Notes under the pieces: generated by a model
What the model saw: the letters and a program-made list of their open reading frames with translations, nothing else
What the model was told of the DNA's origin: nothing
Database searches by the model: none
Shown: positions 15,708-24,555 of the stretch, one piece after another
Layout of the letters: each line of letters opens with the position of its first letter
Position numbering within the stretch: the stretch's first letter is position 1
Made by a program: the position numbers and the translations under genes
Assembly (NCBI GenBank): GCA_947370975.1
Contig: CANBNG010000019.1
Coordinates: 1-64,000, forward strand
Reading direction: 5' to 3'
DNA: 64,000 bases
From: Beijerinckiaceae bacterium
GTDB lineage: Bacteria > Pseudomonadota > Alphaproteobacteria > Rhizobiales > Beijerinckiaceae

Positions 15708-16589
15708 ATGATCCAGAAAAACATCAATCGCCGCGGCATGGCCGCCATGACGGCCGGCACGGCGGCCTTCGCGTTGAATGACGCGTTGATGAAACATCTC
15801 GTCGCCCATCTGCCGGTCTCCGAGATCGTGGTGCTGCGCGGCGCGGTCTCCGCCGCCCTCGCCTTCCTCCTGCTTATGCAGGCAGGCCACCTCTCGACCT
15901 TGCCCGACATGCGGCGCGGCTCGGTGTTGATGCGCGCTGCGCTCGAGGCGGCGGTCGTGCTTGTTTATATGCAGGCGCTGCGCAACATTCCCCTCGGCCT
16001 TGCCACCGCCATCCTGCAGGCGACCCCACTGATGATCACGGCGCTGGCGGCGCTCGGCGGTCGCGAGAGGGTTGGCCCCGCGCGCTGGCTGGCGGTGCTG
16101 CTCGGCTTTGCCGGCGTGCTGATGATCGTGCAGCCCGATTCGCAGGGGATCTCGCCAGCCATGGCGCTGGCCGTGCTCACTGCGGCCATCGTCACCTGTC
16201 GCGATCTGTCGAACCGTCTCGTGCCGCGGAAAGTGCCGGTCCTTCTTATCGTTTTTGCTGCTTCCCTGGCCAATACGGTGGCCGGTGGTGTGCTCGGCAT
16301 TGCCGCAGGCGACGTCTGGTTTGCGCCAAGTGGTTTGGACTGGCTGCTCATGTCCAGCGCAGCTGTCACGGTGCTGGCAGCCAGCAGCTTGATGACAATC
16401 GCGTTTCGGGGGACAGAAGTCTCCGCCGTCTCGCCCTTCCGCTATGCAGGCGTGCCGTTTGCGCTGCTGATCGGCTTTCTGGTCTGGGGCGACCTGCCCA
16501 ATATTCTGGCCAGCGTAGGCATTTTCTGCGTGATCGGGGCCGGTCTTTTCGCCATGCGCGACGAGGCCAGACGTACAAGGTCTCGCTAA
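15708..16589 (+). CDS. EamA/DMT family permease
   Basis: An inner-membrane protein of 293 residues with about ten hydrophobic helices in two EamA repeats, typical of the drug/metabolite transporter superfamily. The first repeat holds ALNDALMKHL and IVVLRGAVSAAL; the second holds TEVSAVSPFRYAGVPFALLIGFLVWGD. Such proteins export metabolites, amino acids or drugs; the substrate is not deducible. It starts 10 bases after moaA and is probably cotranscribed with it, though a functional link is not obvious. Confidence 0.9.
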   Translation: MIQKNINRRGMAAMTAGTAAFALNDALMKHLVAHLPVSEIVVLRGAVSAALAFLLLMQAGHLSTLPDMRRGSVLMRAALEAAVVLVYMQALRNIPLGLATAILQATPLMITALAALGGRERVGPARWLAVLLGFAGVLMIVQPDSQGISPAMALAVLTAAIVTCRDLSNRLVPRKVPVLLIVFAASLANTVAGGVLGIAAGDVWFAPSGLDWLLMSSAAVTVLAASSLMTIAFRGTEVSAVSPFRYAGVPFALLIGFLVWGDLPNILASVGIFCVIGAGLFAMRDEARRTRSR

Positions 16590-16695
16590 AGTATGAGCGC
16601 CCCGGTGCTGGCAGGGGCATGATGGCGGTGCTAGCGTCCCCAAGATCAAAAAACGCCTGGGCCCTCTTTTGGGTACGCAGACGATGGAGGAAATC

Positions 16696-17247
16696 ATGTC
16701 AGCCTTGCTGGCCATCAGCCGCGCCATCGATGGGGTGAGCGAGAGAATTGGTCGCGCGATGGGATGGTTCATCCTTGCCGCAGTTCTCGTGTCTTCGATC
16801 AATGCGCTTGTGCGCTTCTCGATCAACCGCAGCTCGAATTCCTGGCTCGAGTTGCAATGGTATCTGTTTGGCGCGGTCGTGCTTCTGGGCGCGTCCTACA
16901 CGTTCAAGCAAAATGAACATATCCGCATCGACATTATCTCCTCGCGCCTGTCGAAAGCCACGCGCGACAGAATCGATGTCATCGGCCATGTGTTCTTTCT
17001 GATGCCGCTCTGCCTCATCATCATGTGGCTCGGCTGGCCTTTCTTTCTGCGCTCTTTCGCGCAGGGTGAAGTCTCCTCGAGTGCTGGAGGCTTGATCGTC
17101 TGGCCCGCGAAACTGCTGGTTCCGCTCGGCTTCACGATGCTCTTCGCGCAAGCTATTTCCGAGCTGATCAAACGCATCGCGATTATCCGCGGGCTGATCG
17201 AAGATCCCCATGCTGCCGGCGCAAGCGCGCATGGCGCCGTCGAATAA
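16696..17247 (+). CDS. TRAP transporter small permease (DctQ type)
   Basis: The four-helix membrane subunit of a tripartite ATP-independent periplasmic transporter. The 183-residue product has hydrophobic helices and the family segments NSWLELQWYLFGAVVLLGASY and NEHIRIDI. GGAGG just upstream fixes the ATG at 16696 over earlier in-frame starts. It forms a unit with the large permease 21 bases downstream. Similarity to the mannitol/chloroaromatic group of TRAP systems is suggested by the sequence. Confidence 0.93.
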   Translation: MSALLAISRAIDGVSERIGRAMGWFILAAVLVSSINALVRFSINRSSNSWLELQWYLFGAVVLLGASYTFKQNEHIRIDIISSRLSKATRDRIDVIGHVFFLMPLCLIIMWLGWPFFLRSFAQGEVSSSAGGLIVWPAKLLVPLGFTMLFAQAISELIKRIAIIRGLIEDPHAAGASAHGAVE

Positions 17248-17268
17248 TTCATTATCGGGATTGCTCTC

Positions 17269-19164
17269 ATGGCCGCTTTCATCGCGCAGAACATGGCTCC
17301 GATCATGTTCATGTCGCTCGTCGTCTTTCTGCTGATCGGCTATCCGGTCGCCTTTTCGCTCGCTGCCGTCGGCCTGCTCTTCTTCTTCGTCGGCGTCGAA
17401 CTTGCGCCGCTCTCGGGCGGCTCGATCAATCTGAGCTGGTCGCTGCTCTCGGCGCTCCCCGAACGTGTGTTCGGGGTGATGAACAACGAGACCCTGCTGG
17501 CAATTCCCTTCTTCACCTTCATGGGTCTCATTCTTGAACGCTCCGGCATGGCCGAAGACCTGCTCGACACGATCGGCCAGCTCTTCGGACCGGTGCGCGG
17601 GGGGCTCGCCTATGCGGTGATTTTCGTCGGCGCGCTGCTGGCTGCCACCACCGGCGTTGTTGCGGCATCCGTGATTTCGATGGGACTGATCTCGCTGCCG
17701 ATCATGTTGCGCTATGGCTACGACCGCCGCCTCGCCTCGGGCGTGATCGCGGCATCGGGCACATTGGCGCAGATCATTCCGCCCTCGCTCGTGCTCATCG
17801 TCATGGCCGACCAGCTCGGCCGCTCCGTGGGCGATATGTACAAGGGCGCCTTCATTCCGGGCCTGACGCTGGCTGCGCTTTATGCCGGCTACGTCTTCCT
17901 CGTCACCATCATCAAGCCCGAGGCCGCGCCTGCCCTGCCGCTGGAAGCGCGTTCCATTCCCGAGGATCCGGCGCTCGAAGGTCGCCAGAGATGGCTGACC
18001 AATACCGGCCTTCTCATCGTCGGCGTGCCCTTGTTCTATCTGGTCGTGGTGGTCGGCGAATTCCTGCTGCATTCTGCCGGCGTTGCCGCAGACATGCCCG
18101 ATCATCTGCAATGGGGATTGGGCGGCGTGCTCTCGCTCGTCATTTTCGGTCGCCGCTTCTTCAGCCGTGCTGGCAAGGAAGAGGATGTGCCGCGTTGGAA
18201 CACGCTGGCGCTGTTTGGCCTTGCCGCCATTCTCGCCCTTCTGTTGCAGGACGCAATGCGCGCCCGCTTCACCGAAATGCCCTCCGACAATGCGATGATC
18301 TGGAGCGCATTCCTGGCCACAGGCGTGCTCTATGTGCTCGCGCTGCTCAACCGCCGCGCCAATCTGGGACTCATGTCGCGCATGACCGAACAGGTCGTGA
18401 TCGTGCTCGTGCCGCCGCTGGCGCTGATCTTCCTCGTGCTGGGTACGATTTTCGTCGGCATTGCGACGCCCACAGAAGCCGGAGCCATGGGCGCTGCCGG
18501 CGGCGTGCTGCTCGCCATGGGCAAGCGCAGACTCGATATGACGCTGATGAAACAGGCGATGGACACGACGGCCAAACTCTCGGCCTTTGTCGTCTTCATT
18601 CTGATCGGCGCGCGCGTGTTTTCGCTCACCTTCTATGGCGTCAACGGCCACACCTGGGTCGAGCATCTGCTGACCTCACTGCCCGGCGGGCAGGTCGGCT
18701 TCCTCATCATCGTCAATCTGATGGTGTTCGTGCTGGCCTTCTTCCTCGATTTCTTCGAGCTGGCCTTCATCGTCATTCCGCTGCTTGGACCCGCAGCTGA
18801 AAAGCTCGGCATCGACCTCATCTGGTTTGGCGTCATTCTTGGCGTCAACATGCAGACGAGCTTCATGCATCCGCCCTTCGGCTTCGCGCTCTTCTATCTG
18901 CGCTCGGTCGCGCCAAAACTGCCGTTCAAGGATCGTCTGACCGGCAAGCTGACCGATCCCGTCACGACCGGACAGATCTATATGGGCGCAATCCCCTTCG
19001 TGGTGATCCAGTGCATCATGGTCGCGCTGGTCATCCTCATTCCGTCGATGGTGATGATCTACAAGTCGGGCGAGATCAAACTCGATGCGACGCAGATCGA
19101 GGAGCAATTTAAGGGACTCGCCCTTCCAAGCGGGGGCGATGCGCCGCCAGAATTGAAGTTCTGA
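17269..19164 (+). CDS. TRAP transporter large permease (DctM type), long form
   Basis: The transport channel subunit, using a sodium or proton gradient to import a solute delivered by the binding protein. At 631 residues it is well above the usual 430. The extra length lies in the middle (about residues 220-370), with extra hydrophobic segments between the two halves. The core has family motifs such as NNETLLAIPFFTFMG, ASGTLAQIIPPSLVLIV, IATPTEAGAMGAAGG and LGVNMQTSFMHPPFGFALFYL. The long form with a partner like the nearby binding protein is typical of the TakP/chloroaromatic-type TRAP systems. The ATG at 17269 is used. Confidence 0.94.
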   Translation: MAAFIAQNMAPIMFMSLVVFLLIGYPVAFSLAAVGLLFFFVGVELAPLSGGSINLSWSLLSALPERVFGVMNNETLLAIPFFTFMGLILERSGMAEDLLDTIGQLFGPVRGGLAYAVIFVGALLAATTGVVAASVISMGLISLPIMLRYGYDRRLASGVIAASGTLAQIIPPSLVLIVMADQLGRSVGDMYKGAFIPGLTLAALYAGYVFLVTIIKPEAAPALPLEARSIPEDPALEGRQRWLTNTGLLIVGVPLFYLVVVVGEFLLHSAGVAADMPDHLQWGLGGVLSLVIFGRRFFSRAGKEEDVPRWNTLALFGLAAILALLLQDAMRARFTEMPSDNAMIWSAFLATGVLYVLALLNRRANLGLMSRMTEQVVIVLVPPLALIFLVLGTIFVGIATPTEAGAMGAAGGVLLAMGKRRLDMTLMKQAMDTTAKLSAFVVFILIGARVFSLTFYGVNGHTWVEHLLTSLPGGQVGFLIIVNLMVFVLAFFLDFFELAFIVIPLLGPAAEKLGIDLIWFGVILGVNMQTSFMHPPFGFALFYLRSVAPKLPFKDRLTGKLTDPVTTGQIYMGAIPFVVIQCIMVALVILIPSMVMIYKSGEIKLDATQIEEQFKGLALPSGGDAPPELKF

Positions 19165-19183
19165 CCGGGCGACCATTCCCTCA

Positions 19184-19210
19184 CAGACAGCCTCTCCCCT
19201 CGGGTAGAGG
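19184..19210. repeat. Degenerate RIME-like hairpin repeat
   Basis: CCTCT-C-CCC-TC-GGG-T-AGAGG (19191-19210) is a hairpin with one mismatch, preceded by CCCTCA and CAGACAG. The order matches a shortened copy of the two elements at 27747 and 46561. It lies between convergent TRAP genes. Confidence 0.4.
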
Positions 19211-19214
19211 CAGA

Positions 19215-19246
19215 AAAAAGCCCCGGTCTCGCGACCGGGGCTTTTT
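19215..19246. terminator. Bidirectional intrinsic terminator
   Basis: AAAAAGCCCCGGTC (19215-19228) pairs perfectly with GACCGGGGCTTTTT (19233-19246) over a TCGC loop. It has an A-run on one side and a T-run on the other, and serves the convergent TRAP permease and binding-protein genes. Confidence 0.93.
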
Positions 19247-19263
19247 CTTGTTGCTGACCTCGC

Positions 19264-20361
19264 TCAGCCCTTGGCGCGCTGGCGGATCATGAAATTGTCG
19301 TAGTTGAACTCGGCAACCTGCCACCAGAGATATTCGTCGTTGCGGAAGGCCATGTAGGAATCATGGACCTTCTTGAACTTCGGATTCTTGGCGCTCATCT
19401 CGCCATAGACCTCATTGGCAGCCTTCCAGCAGGCTTCCATGACGTCCTGCGAGAACGGACGCAGCTTGGTGCCGGCCGCAACCAGACGCTTGAGCGCTGC
19501 GACATTGCCGTGATCGTATTTCGCCAGCGTCTCGACATTAGCCGCCGCAGCCGCGGCCTTCAGGACAGCCTGATACTGCTTGGGCAACTGGTTGTATTTG
19601 TCGAGATTGGTGCAGAGGTTGAGCATGGCGCCGCCCTCCCACCAGCCGGGATAATAATAATAGGGCGCGACCTTCTGGAAGCCGAGCTTTTCATCATCAT
19701 AGGGGCCGACCCATTCGGCCGCGTCGATGGTGCCCTTTTCGAGCGAGGGATAAATATCGCCGCCCGCGATCTGCTGGGGCACAGCGCCGAGCTTTTGCAA
19801 CACCGCGCCGCCGAAACCGCCGATGCGCATTTTCAGGCCGTCGAAATCGGCAGGCTTGTTCACCTCGCGGCGGAACCAGCCGCCCATCTGCGTGCCCGTG
19901 TTGCCGGCGGTGAAATTATTGACGTTATAGGCAGAGAGGAACTCGTTCATAAGCTCCGAGCCGCCGCCAAAATACATCCAGGCATTCATCTGGCGGGCGT
20001 TGAGACCGAAGGGAACCGCTGTGCCAAAAGCAAAGGTCGGATCCTTGCCCCAATAATAATAGAGGCAGGTGTGGCAAGCCTCGACCGTGCCGTTCTGCAC
20101 GGCGTCCAGCGCCTGCAGCGGCGGCACGATTTCGCCGCCCGCGAAAACCTGGATCTGGAATTTGTTGTCGGTTGCTTCGGCGACATATTTCGAGACGATT
20201 TCGGCTGCGCCGTAAATCGTGTCGAGGGAGCGGGGAAAGCTGGAGGCCAGCCGCCACTTGATTTCAGGTGCGCTCTGGGCAATGGCCGGCGCTGCAATCG
20301 CTGCCGTACCGGCAGCCCCGAGGCCTGCGGCCTTGAGAAATTGACGACGTTTCATGCTCAT
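19264..20361 (-). CDS. TRAP transporter substrate-binding protein (DctP family, TakP-like)
   Basis: The periplasmic receptor of the adjacent TRAP permease. The 365-residue protein starts MSMKRRQFLKAAG, a twin-arginine-like signal with cleavage after AIAQ. The mature part has the DctP fold with AGGEIVPPLQALDAVQNG, MRIGGFGGAVLQKLGAVPQ and AEWVGPYDDEKLGFQKVAPYY, close to TakP, which binds 2-oxo acids with sodium. The substrate here may be a 2-oxo acid or an aromatic acid, by inference. GGAGGAAAC precedes the ATG at 20361. The gene is convergent with the two permease genes, so it has its own promoter in the 20362-20613 gap, which shows nothing else. Confidence 0.94.
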   Translation of the reverse strand: MSMKRRQFLKAAGLGAAGTAAIAAPAIAQSAPEIKWRLASSFPRSLDTIYGAAEIVSKYVAEATDNKFQIQVFAGGEIVPPLQALDAVQNGTVEACHTCLYYYWGKDPTFAFGTAVPFGLNARQMNAWMYFGGGSELMNEFLSAYNVNNFTAGNTGTQMGGWFRREVNKPADFDGLKMRIGGFGGAVLQKLGAVPQQIAGGDIYPSLEKGTIDAAEWVGPYDDEKLGFQKVAPYYYYPGWWEGGAMLNLCTNLDKYNQLPKQYQAVLKAAAAAANVETLAKYDHGNVAALKRLVAAGTKLRPFSQDVMEACWKAANEVYGEMSAKNPKFKKVHDSYMAFRNDEYLWWQVAEFNYDNFMIRQRAKG

Positions 20362-20613
20362 GTTTCCTCCAGAATTTTCTTCGCCGTGTAACGGACGATT
20401 GCACCTATGAAGCACCATTCGCCTTGCGCCGCGCAACGGAAAAAGTGCCACGCCCATGCTGCGGGCCGTAACCATTTAGTTCATATGGGAACGCGGTCGG
20501 TGCGCTTGCAGACGATCACAAAAATGTGTCGGCCCGCGTCTGTATATGCGCGCTCTTGAAGCGCAGTCGCTTCCATGGGATGCCACACCGATATCCATTC
20601 AAGGAGCGGGCGC

Positions 20614-21480
20614 ATGGCAAAGATCACATTCATTGGCCTTGGCGTGATGGGTTTTCCCATGGCAAGGCACCTCGCCGCCAAGGGCCATGATCTCTGCGTC
20701 TACAACCGCACGCCCACCAGGGCGCAGGCCTTTGTCGAAGCGCATGGCGGGCACGCCGCCCCGACCCCCGCAAAGGCAGCGGAAGGTGCAGAGATTGTCT
20801 TTGCCTGTGTCGGCAACGATGAGGATCTGCGCGCTGTCACCATCGGCGCGGACGGGGCTTTTGCGGGCCTCGCGCGCGGCGCGATTTTCGTCGATCACAC
20901 AACAGCCTCGGCTGATGTGGCGCGCGAGCTTCATGCGCGCGCGGCCGAGATCGGGGCCGCCTTCATCGATGCGCCGGTATCGGGCGGACAGGCGGGCGCG
21001 GAAAATGGCGTGCTCACCGTCATGTGCGGGGGCGAACAGGCTGCCTATGACAAAGCCGAACCGGTGATCGGGGCTTTTGCGCGCGCCTGCCGGCTGATGG
21101 GTCCCTCTGGCGCAGGCCAGCTCACCAAGATGGTCAACCAGATCTGCATTGCGGGCCTTGTCGAGGGGCTCGCCGAGGGGCTTCATTTTGCCCAGAAGGC
21201 GGGGCTCGATCCGCTGGCCGTAGTCGATGTGATCTCGAAGGGTGCAGCGCAATCCTGGCAGATGGAAAACCGCTCGGCGACCATGGTCGCAGGCAAGTTC
21301 GATTTCGGCTTCGCCGTCGACTGGATGCGCAAGGATCTTGCGATCTGTCTTGAGGAAGCGCGGCGCAATGGCGCGCACCTGCCCGTCACCGCGCTCGTCG
21401 ACCAATTCTATTCTGAAGTTCAGAAAATGGGCGGTCGCCGCTGGGATACGTCGAGCCTCATCAAGAGGCTCGACGCCTGA
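20614..21480 (+). CDS. 3-hydroxyisobutyrate dehydrogenase-like NAD(P)-binding enzyme
   Basis: A beta-hydroxyacid dehydrogenase of 288 residues, cytosolic. The Rossmann motif GLGVMGFPMA is at residues 7-16, the substrate-binding motif FIDAPVSGGQAGAENG in the middle, and the catalytic lysine in GAGQLTKMVNQ. Relatives reduce or oxidise 3-hydroxyisobutyrate, tartronate semialdehyde, glyoxylate or succinic semialdehyde; the particular substrate is not clear. AAGGAG lies 8 bases before the ATG. Its position beside a TRAP binding protein for organic acids hints at use of the imported acid, but this is only context. Confidence 0.9.
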   Translation: MAKITFIGLGVMGFPMARHLAAKGHDLCVYNRTPTRAQAFVEAHGGHAAPTPAKAAEGAEIVFACVGNDEDLRAVTIGADGAFAGLARGAIFVDHTTASADVARELHARAAEIGAAFIDAPVSGGQAGAENGVLTVMCGGEQAAYDKAEPVIGAFARACRLMGPSGAGQLTKMVNQICIAGLVEGLAEGLHFAQKAGLDPLAVVDVISKGAAQSWQMENRSATMVAGKFDFGFAVDWMRKDLAICLEEARRNGAHLPVTALVDQFYSEVQKMGGRRWDTSSLIKRLDA

Positions 21481-21483
21481 GTT

Positions 21484-23577
21484 TTAGCAGGGACGCTGGC
21501 CCGGCCCGCCGCAATCACGCCGCTGCGGGGCGCGCTGTTGGGGCTGCGCCTGCGGCTGGGGCCGCTGCTGCTGGACCTGCGGGGGCGGCGCCTGACGCAT
21601 CTGCTGGGGCGGCGCTTGGCGCATCTGCTGGGGCGGCGCTTGGCGCATCTGCTGAGGCGGCGCTTGGCGCATCTGCTGAGGCGGCGCCTGGCGCATCTGC
21701 TGAGGCGGCGCCTGGCGCATCTGCTGAACTGGCGCCTGCTGGCGCACCTGCGGAGCCTGATAGGCGGGCTGCGGGCGCTGCTGCTGATATTGCACCTGCG
21801 GCGCGCGATACGCCGGCTGCTGCTGGCGGGCCGGCGGCTGATAATGGTGCTCACGACCGGTCGCCTGCATCCGGCGCTCAAGGCGCGGATCGATCCGCTG
21901 AGGAGCAGCGCTGCGTTGCGGCGATGTGCTGCGCTGCTGGGCCCCATAGGCTCCATAGGCATTGACGGGCCGTTGCGGCGTGCGCGCCTCAGGCACGGGA
22001 AGCGGGCGCTGCTGGGATGCGCCATAACCGTTGCTGCGCGGCTGGTTCAGCGGCACTTGCGGCACGATTGGTCGCTGTGCGCTGACAGGCGGGACAAACT
22101 GGCCAGAGGGCATGAGCGGACGCATCTGCGCCGGCTGCTGCTGCAGGCGGCCCCCTGACGAGGGCATGAAGGTCGAGGGGCGACCCGGATCGCGCGGGGT
22201 GACGCCGCCTGGCAAAGGCACAGGCGCATTATAGACGCGCGGCGCAGAGCCCTGACGCCAGGAGCGCTGGCCAGACATGGGAATCGGAATCGGAATTGGC
22301 AGGAAACCCGAGCCGACATGGCGAGGCGCTTGCAAATCCATGTAAGCCGGCGATTGCGCGGGCAGGAACCAGACCGGGGCGCGCGGCGGCGCATAATAAT
22401 CGTCAAACAGCACGACCGGGGAATCCACGATCTCGTATTCGACCCTCGGCGGCGGGGCGACATCGAAAACGTCATCCATGAAGCCGACCGGCACGTCATA
22501 GCCCGCCCCAATATTGGCAAGGCGGCGGCGGGCATCGGCGGCATGGGGGCCGTTGGGATAGCGATGCAGATAGGTCCAATAGGCAGAAGCGGTGTCGCTG
22601 GACACAGACCGACGCCAGGTCAAAGCCTCGCGGCGGGCCGCCAGCATGGCGCGCACACGCGGGCTCAGCGGATCGTTTGGATAGGCGGTGAGGAAATCCT
22701 GATAGGCGCTGATCGTGTCGCGCGTCAGAGCCGCCGCATAGGCTTCCTCGACGGGCAGGTCGCGCAAGGCGCGCCCGCGCAAGTCAGGCATGGCGACGAC
22801 AGGCTGCTCGGCCGACGCCGGGAAGAACAGGAAGGGCTCGGGCAGACGGGCTTCATCCCACGGCACCTGTGCGCCCCGCGTCGCTTCGCTCACGCGCAGG
22901 CGCGTGCGGGCAAAAATATCCTCAGGCCGTGCCCCGCCCTCGCGGATCATTTCCGCAAGCGCCTTGGCATAGACGCCATAATCGCCCGTCTCATGCCGGC
23001 CGATGGTGCCCGGCGCGGCATTGAACGCGATCAGGGAGCCCGGACCCGGCTCCTGCAAGGCGAGCCCACCGGCAAGGCGCGGGCCTGAGGGGGCGAAAGG
23101 ATTGTCGCGGGCGGCATCGAGCACGACGATACGGGCCTTCAGCGGCAATTCAGCCAGCGCGCGGGTGAAATCGGAAATCCGCAGGGCTTCCAGCGGCACG
23201 CTGGTGTCGCGGGGAATGCGCGCCTCGATGGGGGCAAAGTAATTCTCGCCCGCATATTGCAGGCCGTAGCCGCCGAGATAGACGAAGGCCACGGCATCGG
23301 GCCCGGCCATCGCTGCCTTGTCGAGGAAATCGCTGAAGGCGTGGCGCAGGGAGTCCTGATCGACATCGCGCGCCCCGGCGACCTCGAAGCCCGCCTCGGT
23401 GAGTGTCTGGGCAATCAGCCCGGCATCATTGGCAGGTGTAGCCAGCGCGCCGGCGCCATAGGCGCTGTTGCCGATTACCAGCGCGACGCGGGGCTCGGGC
23501 GTCTGGGCGCGAGCCACAGGCGCAAGGGCCAGCCAGCCGAACAATACGAAACCTGCAAGACCTTGAAGACGATGCAT
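21484..23577 (-). CDS. Caspase-fold (C14) protein with both catalytic residues lost, and Gln/Pro-rich C-terminal repeats
   Basis: A 697-residue exported protein. A signal peptide (residues 1-25, cleaved near ARAQ) precedes a caspase-like p20 domain starting RVALVIGNSAYGAG. The catalytic histidine motif, usually YFAGHG, reads YLGGYG with Tyr at position 104. The catalytic cysteine motif, usually DACRNNPF, reads DAARDNPF with Ala at 156. The protein is therefore almost certainly not a peptidase and may act as a scaffold or binding protein in the periplasm. Residues about 270-360 form a helical TPR-like region; the rest is low-complexity Pro/Gln, with six copies of QQMRQAPP. The ATG at 23577 follows GGGGAAA. 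Only 3 bases separate its end from the convergent dehydrogenase gene. Confidence 0.9.
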   Translation of the reverse strand: MHRLQGLAGFVLFGWLALAPVARAQTPEPRVALVIGNSAYGAGALATPANDAGLIAQTLTEAGFEVAGARDVDQDSLRHAFSDFLDKAAMAGPDAVAFVYLGGYGLQYAGENYFAPIEARIPRDTSVPLEALRISDFTRALAELPLKARIVVLDAARDNPFAPSGPRLAGGLALQEPGPGSLIAFNAAPGTIGRHETGDYGVYAKALAEMIREGGARPEDIFARTRLRVSEATRGAQVPWDEARLPEPFLFFPASAEQPVVAMPDLRGRALRDLPVEEAYAAALTRDTISAYQDFLTAYPNDPLSPRVRAMLAARREALTWRRSVSSDTASAYWTYLHRYPNGPHAADARRRLANIGAGYDVPVGFMDDVFDVAPPPRVEYEIVDSPVVLFDDYYAPPRAPVWFLPAQSPAYMDLQAPRHVGSGFLPIPIPIPMSGQRSWRQGSAPRVYNAPVPLPGGVTPRDPGRPSTFMPSSGGRLQQQPAQMRPLMPSGQFVPPVSAQRPIVPQVPLNQPRSNGYGASQQRPLPVPEARTPQRPVNAYGAYGAQQRSTSPQRSAAPQRIDPRLERRMQATGREHHYQPPARQQQPAYRAPQVQYQQQRPQPAYQAPQVRQQAPVQQMRQAPPQQMRQAPPQQMRQAPPQQMRQAPPQQMRQAPPQQMRQAPPPQVQQQRPQPQAQPQQRAPQRRDCGGPGQRPC
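21583..21726. repeat. Six tandem 24-bp coding repeats
   Basis: The 24-base unit beginning GCATCTGCTG recurs at 21597, 21621, 21645, 21669, 21693 and 21717. On the minus strand it encodes QQMRQAPP. Units differ only at a few silent positions, so the array is young and prone to length change. Confidence 0.95.
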
Positions 23578-23640
23578 AAGAAATTTCCCCGAAGCTTTAC
23601 TTATGCATTTCACGAGTCTTTACCTGAACACAAGATGAAC

Positions 23641-24270
23641 TCACACGAGCCGCGCAACCTCGGCCCGCAATTGCGGCAGAAGCTCGGTCTCAAACCACGG
23701 GTTTTTCTTGAGCCAGCCGGTATTTCGCCACGAAGGATGGGGCAGCGGGATGACGCGCGGTGTTCCGCCTGAAAAATCCCGCCAGCGGCGCACCGTCTGC
23801 GTCATGGGCTCACGCCGGGTGGCGAGGCCAAGCCGGGCGAGATGATAATCCTGGGCATAGCCGCCCACAGTGAGCACGGTCTCGACCCGGGGCAGCAGCG
23901 CGAACAATCGATCGTGCCAGTGGCGCGCGCATTCGCGGCGCGGCGGCAGATCGGCCCCTGCCCCATCATAGCCCGGAAAACAGAAGCCCATCGGCGCGAA
24001 GGCAATGCGGCGCGTATCGTAGAAGGTAGCGGCATCGACCCCCATCCAGTCGCGCAGGCGATCCCCGGAGCGATCGTCGAAGGGCAGCCCGCTGGCATGG
24101 ACGCGAATGCCCGGCGCCTGGCTTGCAACCAGCAGGCGCGCGGTCTGCGTCACCCGCACCACGGGCCGGGGCTCGTGGGGGAGCGGATGTGCGCCCAGCG
24201 GCGCATCCTTGCAGATGCGGCAGGCGCCGATATCACGCAGCAGCGCATCGAGGGAGAGCGTCCCGGTCAT
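23641..24270 (-). CDS. Uracil-DNA glycosylase superfamily protein
   Basis: A 209-residue cytosolic protein of the UDG fold (COG1573-like). It has a CRICKDAPLG segment at the N terminus, the substrate-pocket motif APGIRVHASGLPFDDRSGDRLRDWM and, near the end, the histidine motif PLPHPSWRN. Members remove uracil from DNA or are DNA-processing enzymes of unknown specificity. Fewer cysteines are seen than in the classic four-Cys iron-sulfur families 4 and 5, so cluster binding is doubtful. The ATG at 24270 follows AGGAA; the TTG at 24300 is less likely. It is convergent with no gene and upstream of the histidine kinase gap. Confidence 0.82.
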   Translation of the reverse strand: MTGTLSLDALLRDIGACRICKDAPLGAHPLPHEPRPVVRVTQTARLLVASQAPGIRVHASGLPFDDRSGDRLRDWMGVDAATFYDTRRIAFAPMGFCFPGYDGAGADLPPRRECARHWHDRLFALLPRVETVLTVGGYAQDYHLARLGLATRREPMTQTVRRWRDFSGGTPRVIPLPHPSWRNTGWLKKNPWFETELLPQLRAEVARLV

Positions 24271-24409
24271 GGGTTCCTGCGAGTTTCGGGGAGATTTCAA
24301 GTGCGAGGGTTAACGCGCGCGGCGCGTCGGGGCAAGATCGAGCAGGCTTCACCATGCGGGCCAGGCTGCGAACAAGAAGCTGCAAAATGGGCGTTTTTAT
24401 GCTCGACGA

Positions 24410-24449
24410 CACCCCTTAACGGGGGTGGAAATGGCCCCCGGAAGGGGGC
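24410..24449. other. Two adjacent stable hairpins upstream of histidine kinase
   Basis: CACCCC (24410-24415) pairs with GGGGTG (24422-24427), and GCCCCC (24434-24439) with GGGGGC (24444-24449) over a GGAA tetraloop. They stand in the 284-base gap between the divergent UDG-like gene and the kinase. No T-run follows. They could shape the kinase mRNA leader. Confidence 0.5.
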
Positions 24450-24464
24450 GCAAAAGCTTAAAAC

Positions 24465-24477
24465 TCGAAATTTTCGA
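24465..24477. promoter_or_regulatory. Palindrome TCGAAA-T-TTTCGA before histidine kinase
   Basis: Six-base arms around a single base form a perfect palindrome about 80 bases upstream of the kinase start. A transcription-factor site is possible. No known consensus was matched. Confidence 0.3.
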
Positions 24478-24555
24478 CAACCGGCCCGTTAAACTTTCCC
24501 CTTCATCTTCGGCATCGGTTTTTCTGGGTGTTCTCCAGATTGTGTTGCGTGTGTC

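Noticed and set aside
16699..18666. Open frame of 655 codons opposite the TRAP permeases
   Set aside because: His/Arg/Glu-rich product without domains; the plus-strand permeases are clear.
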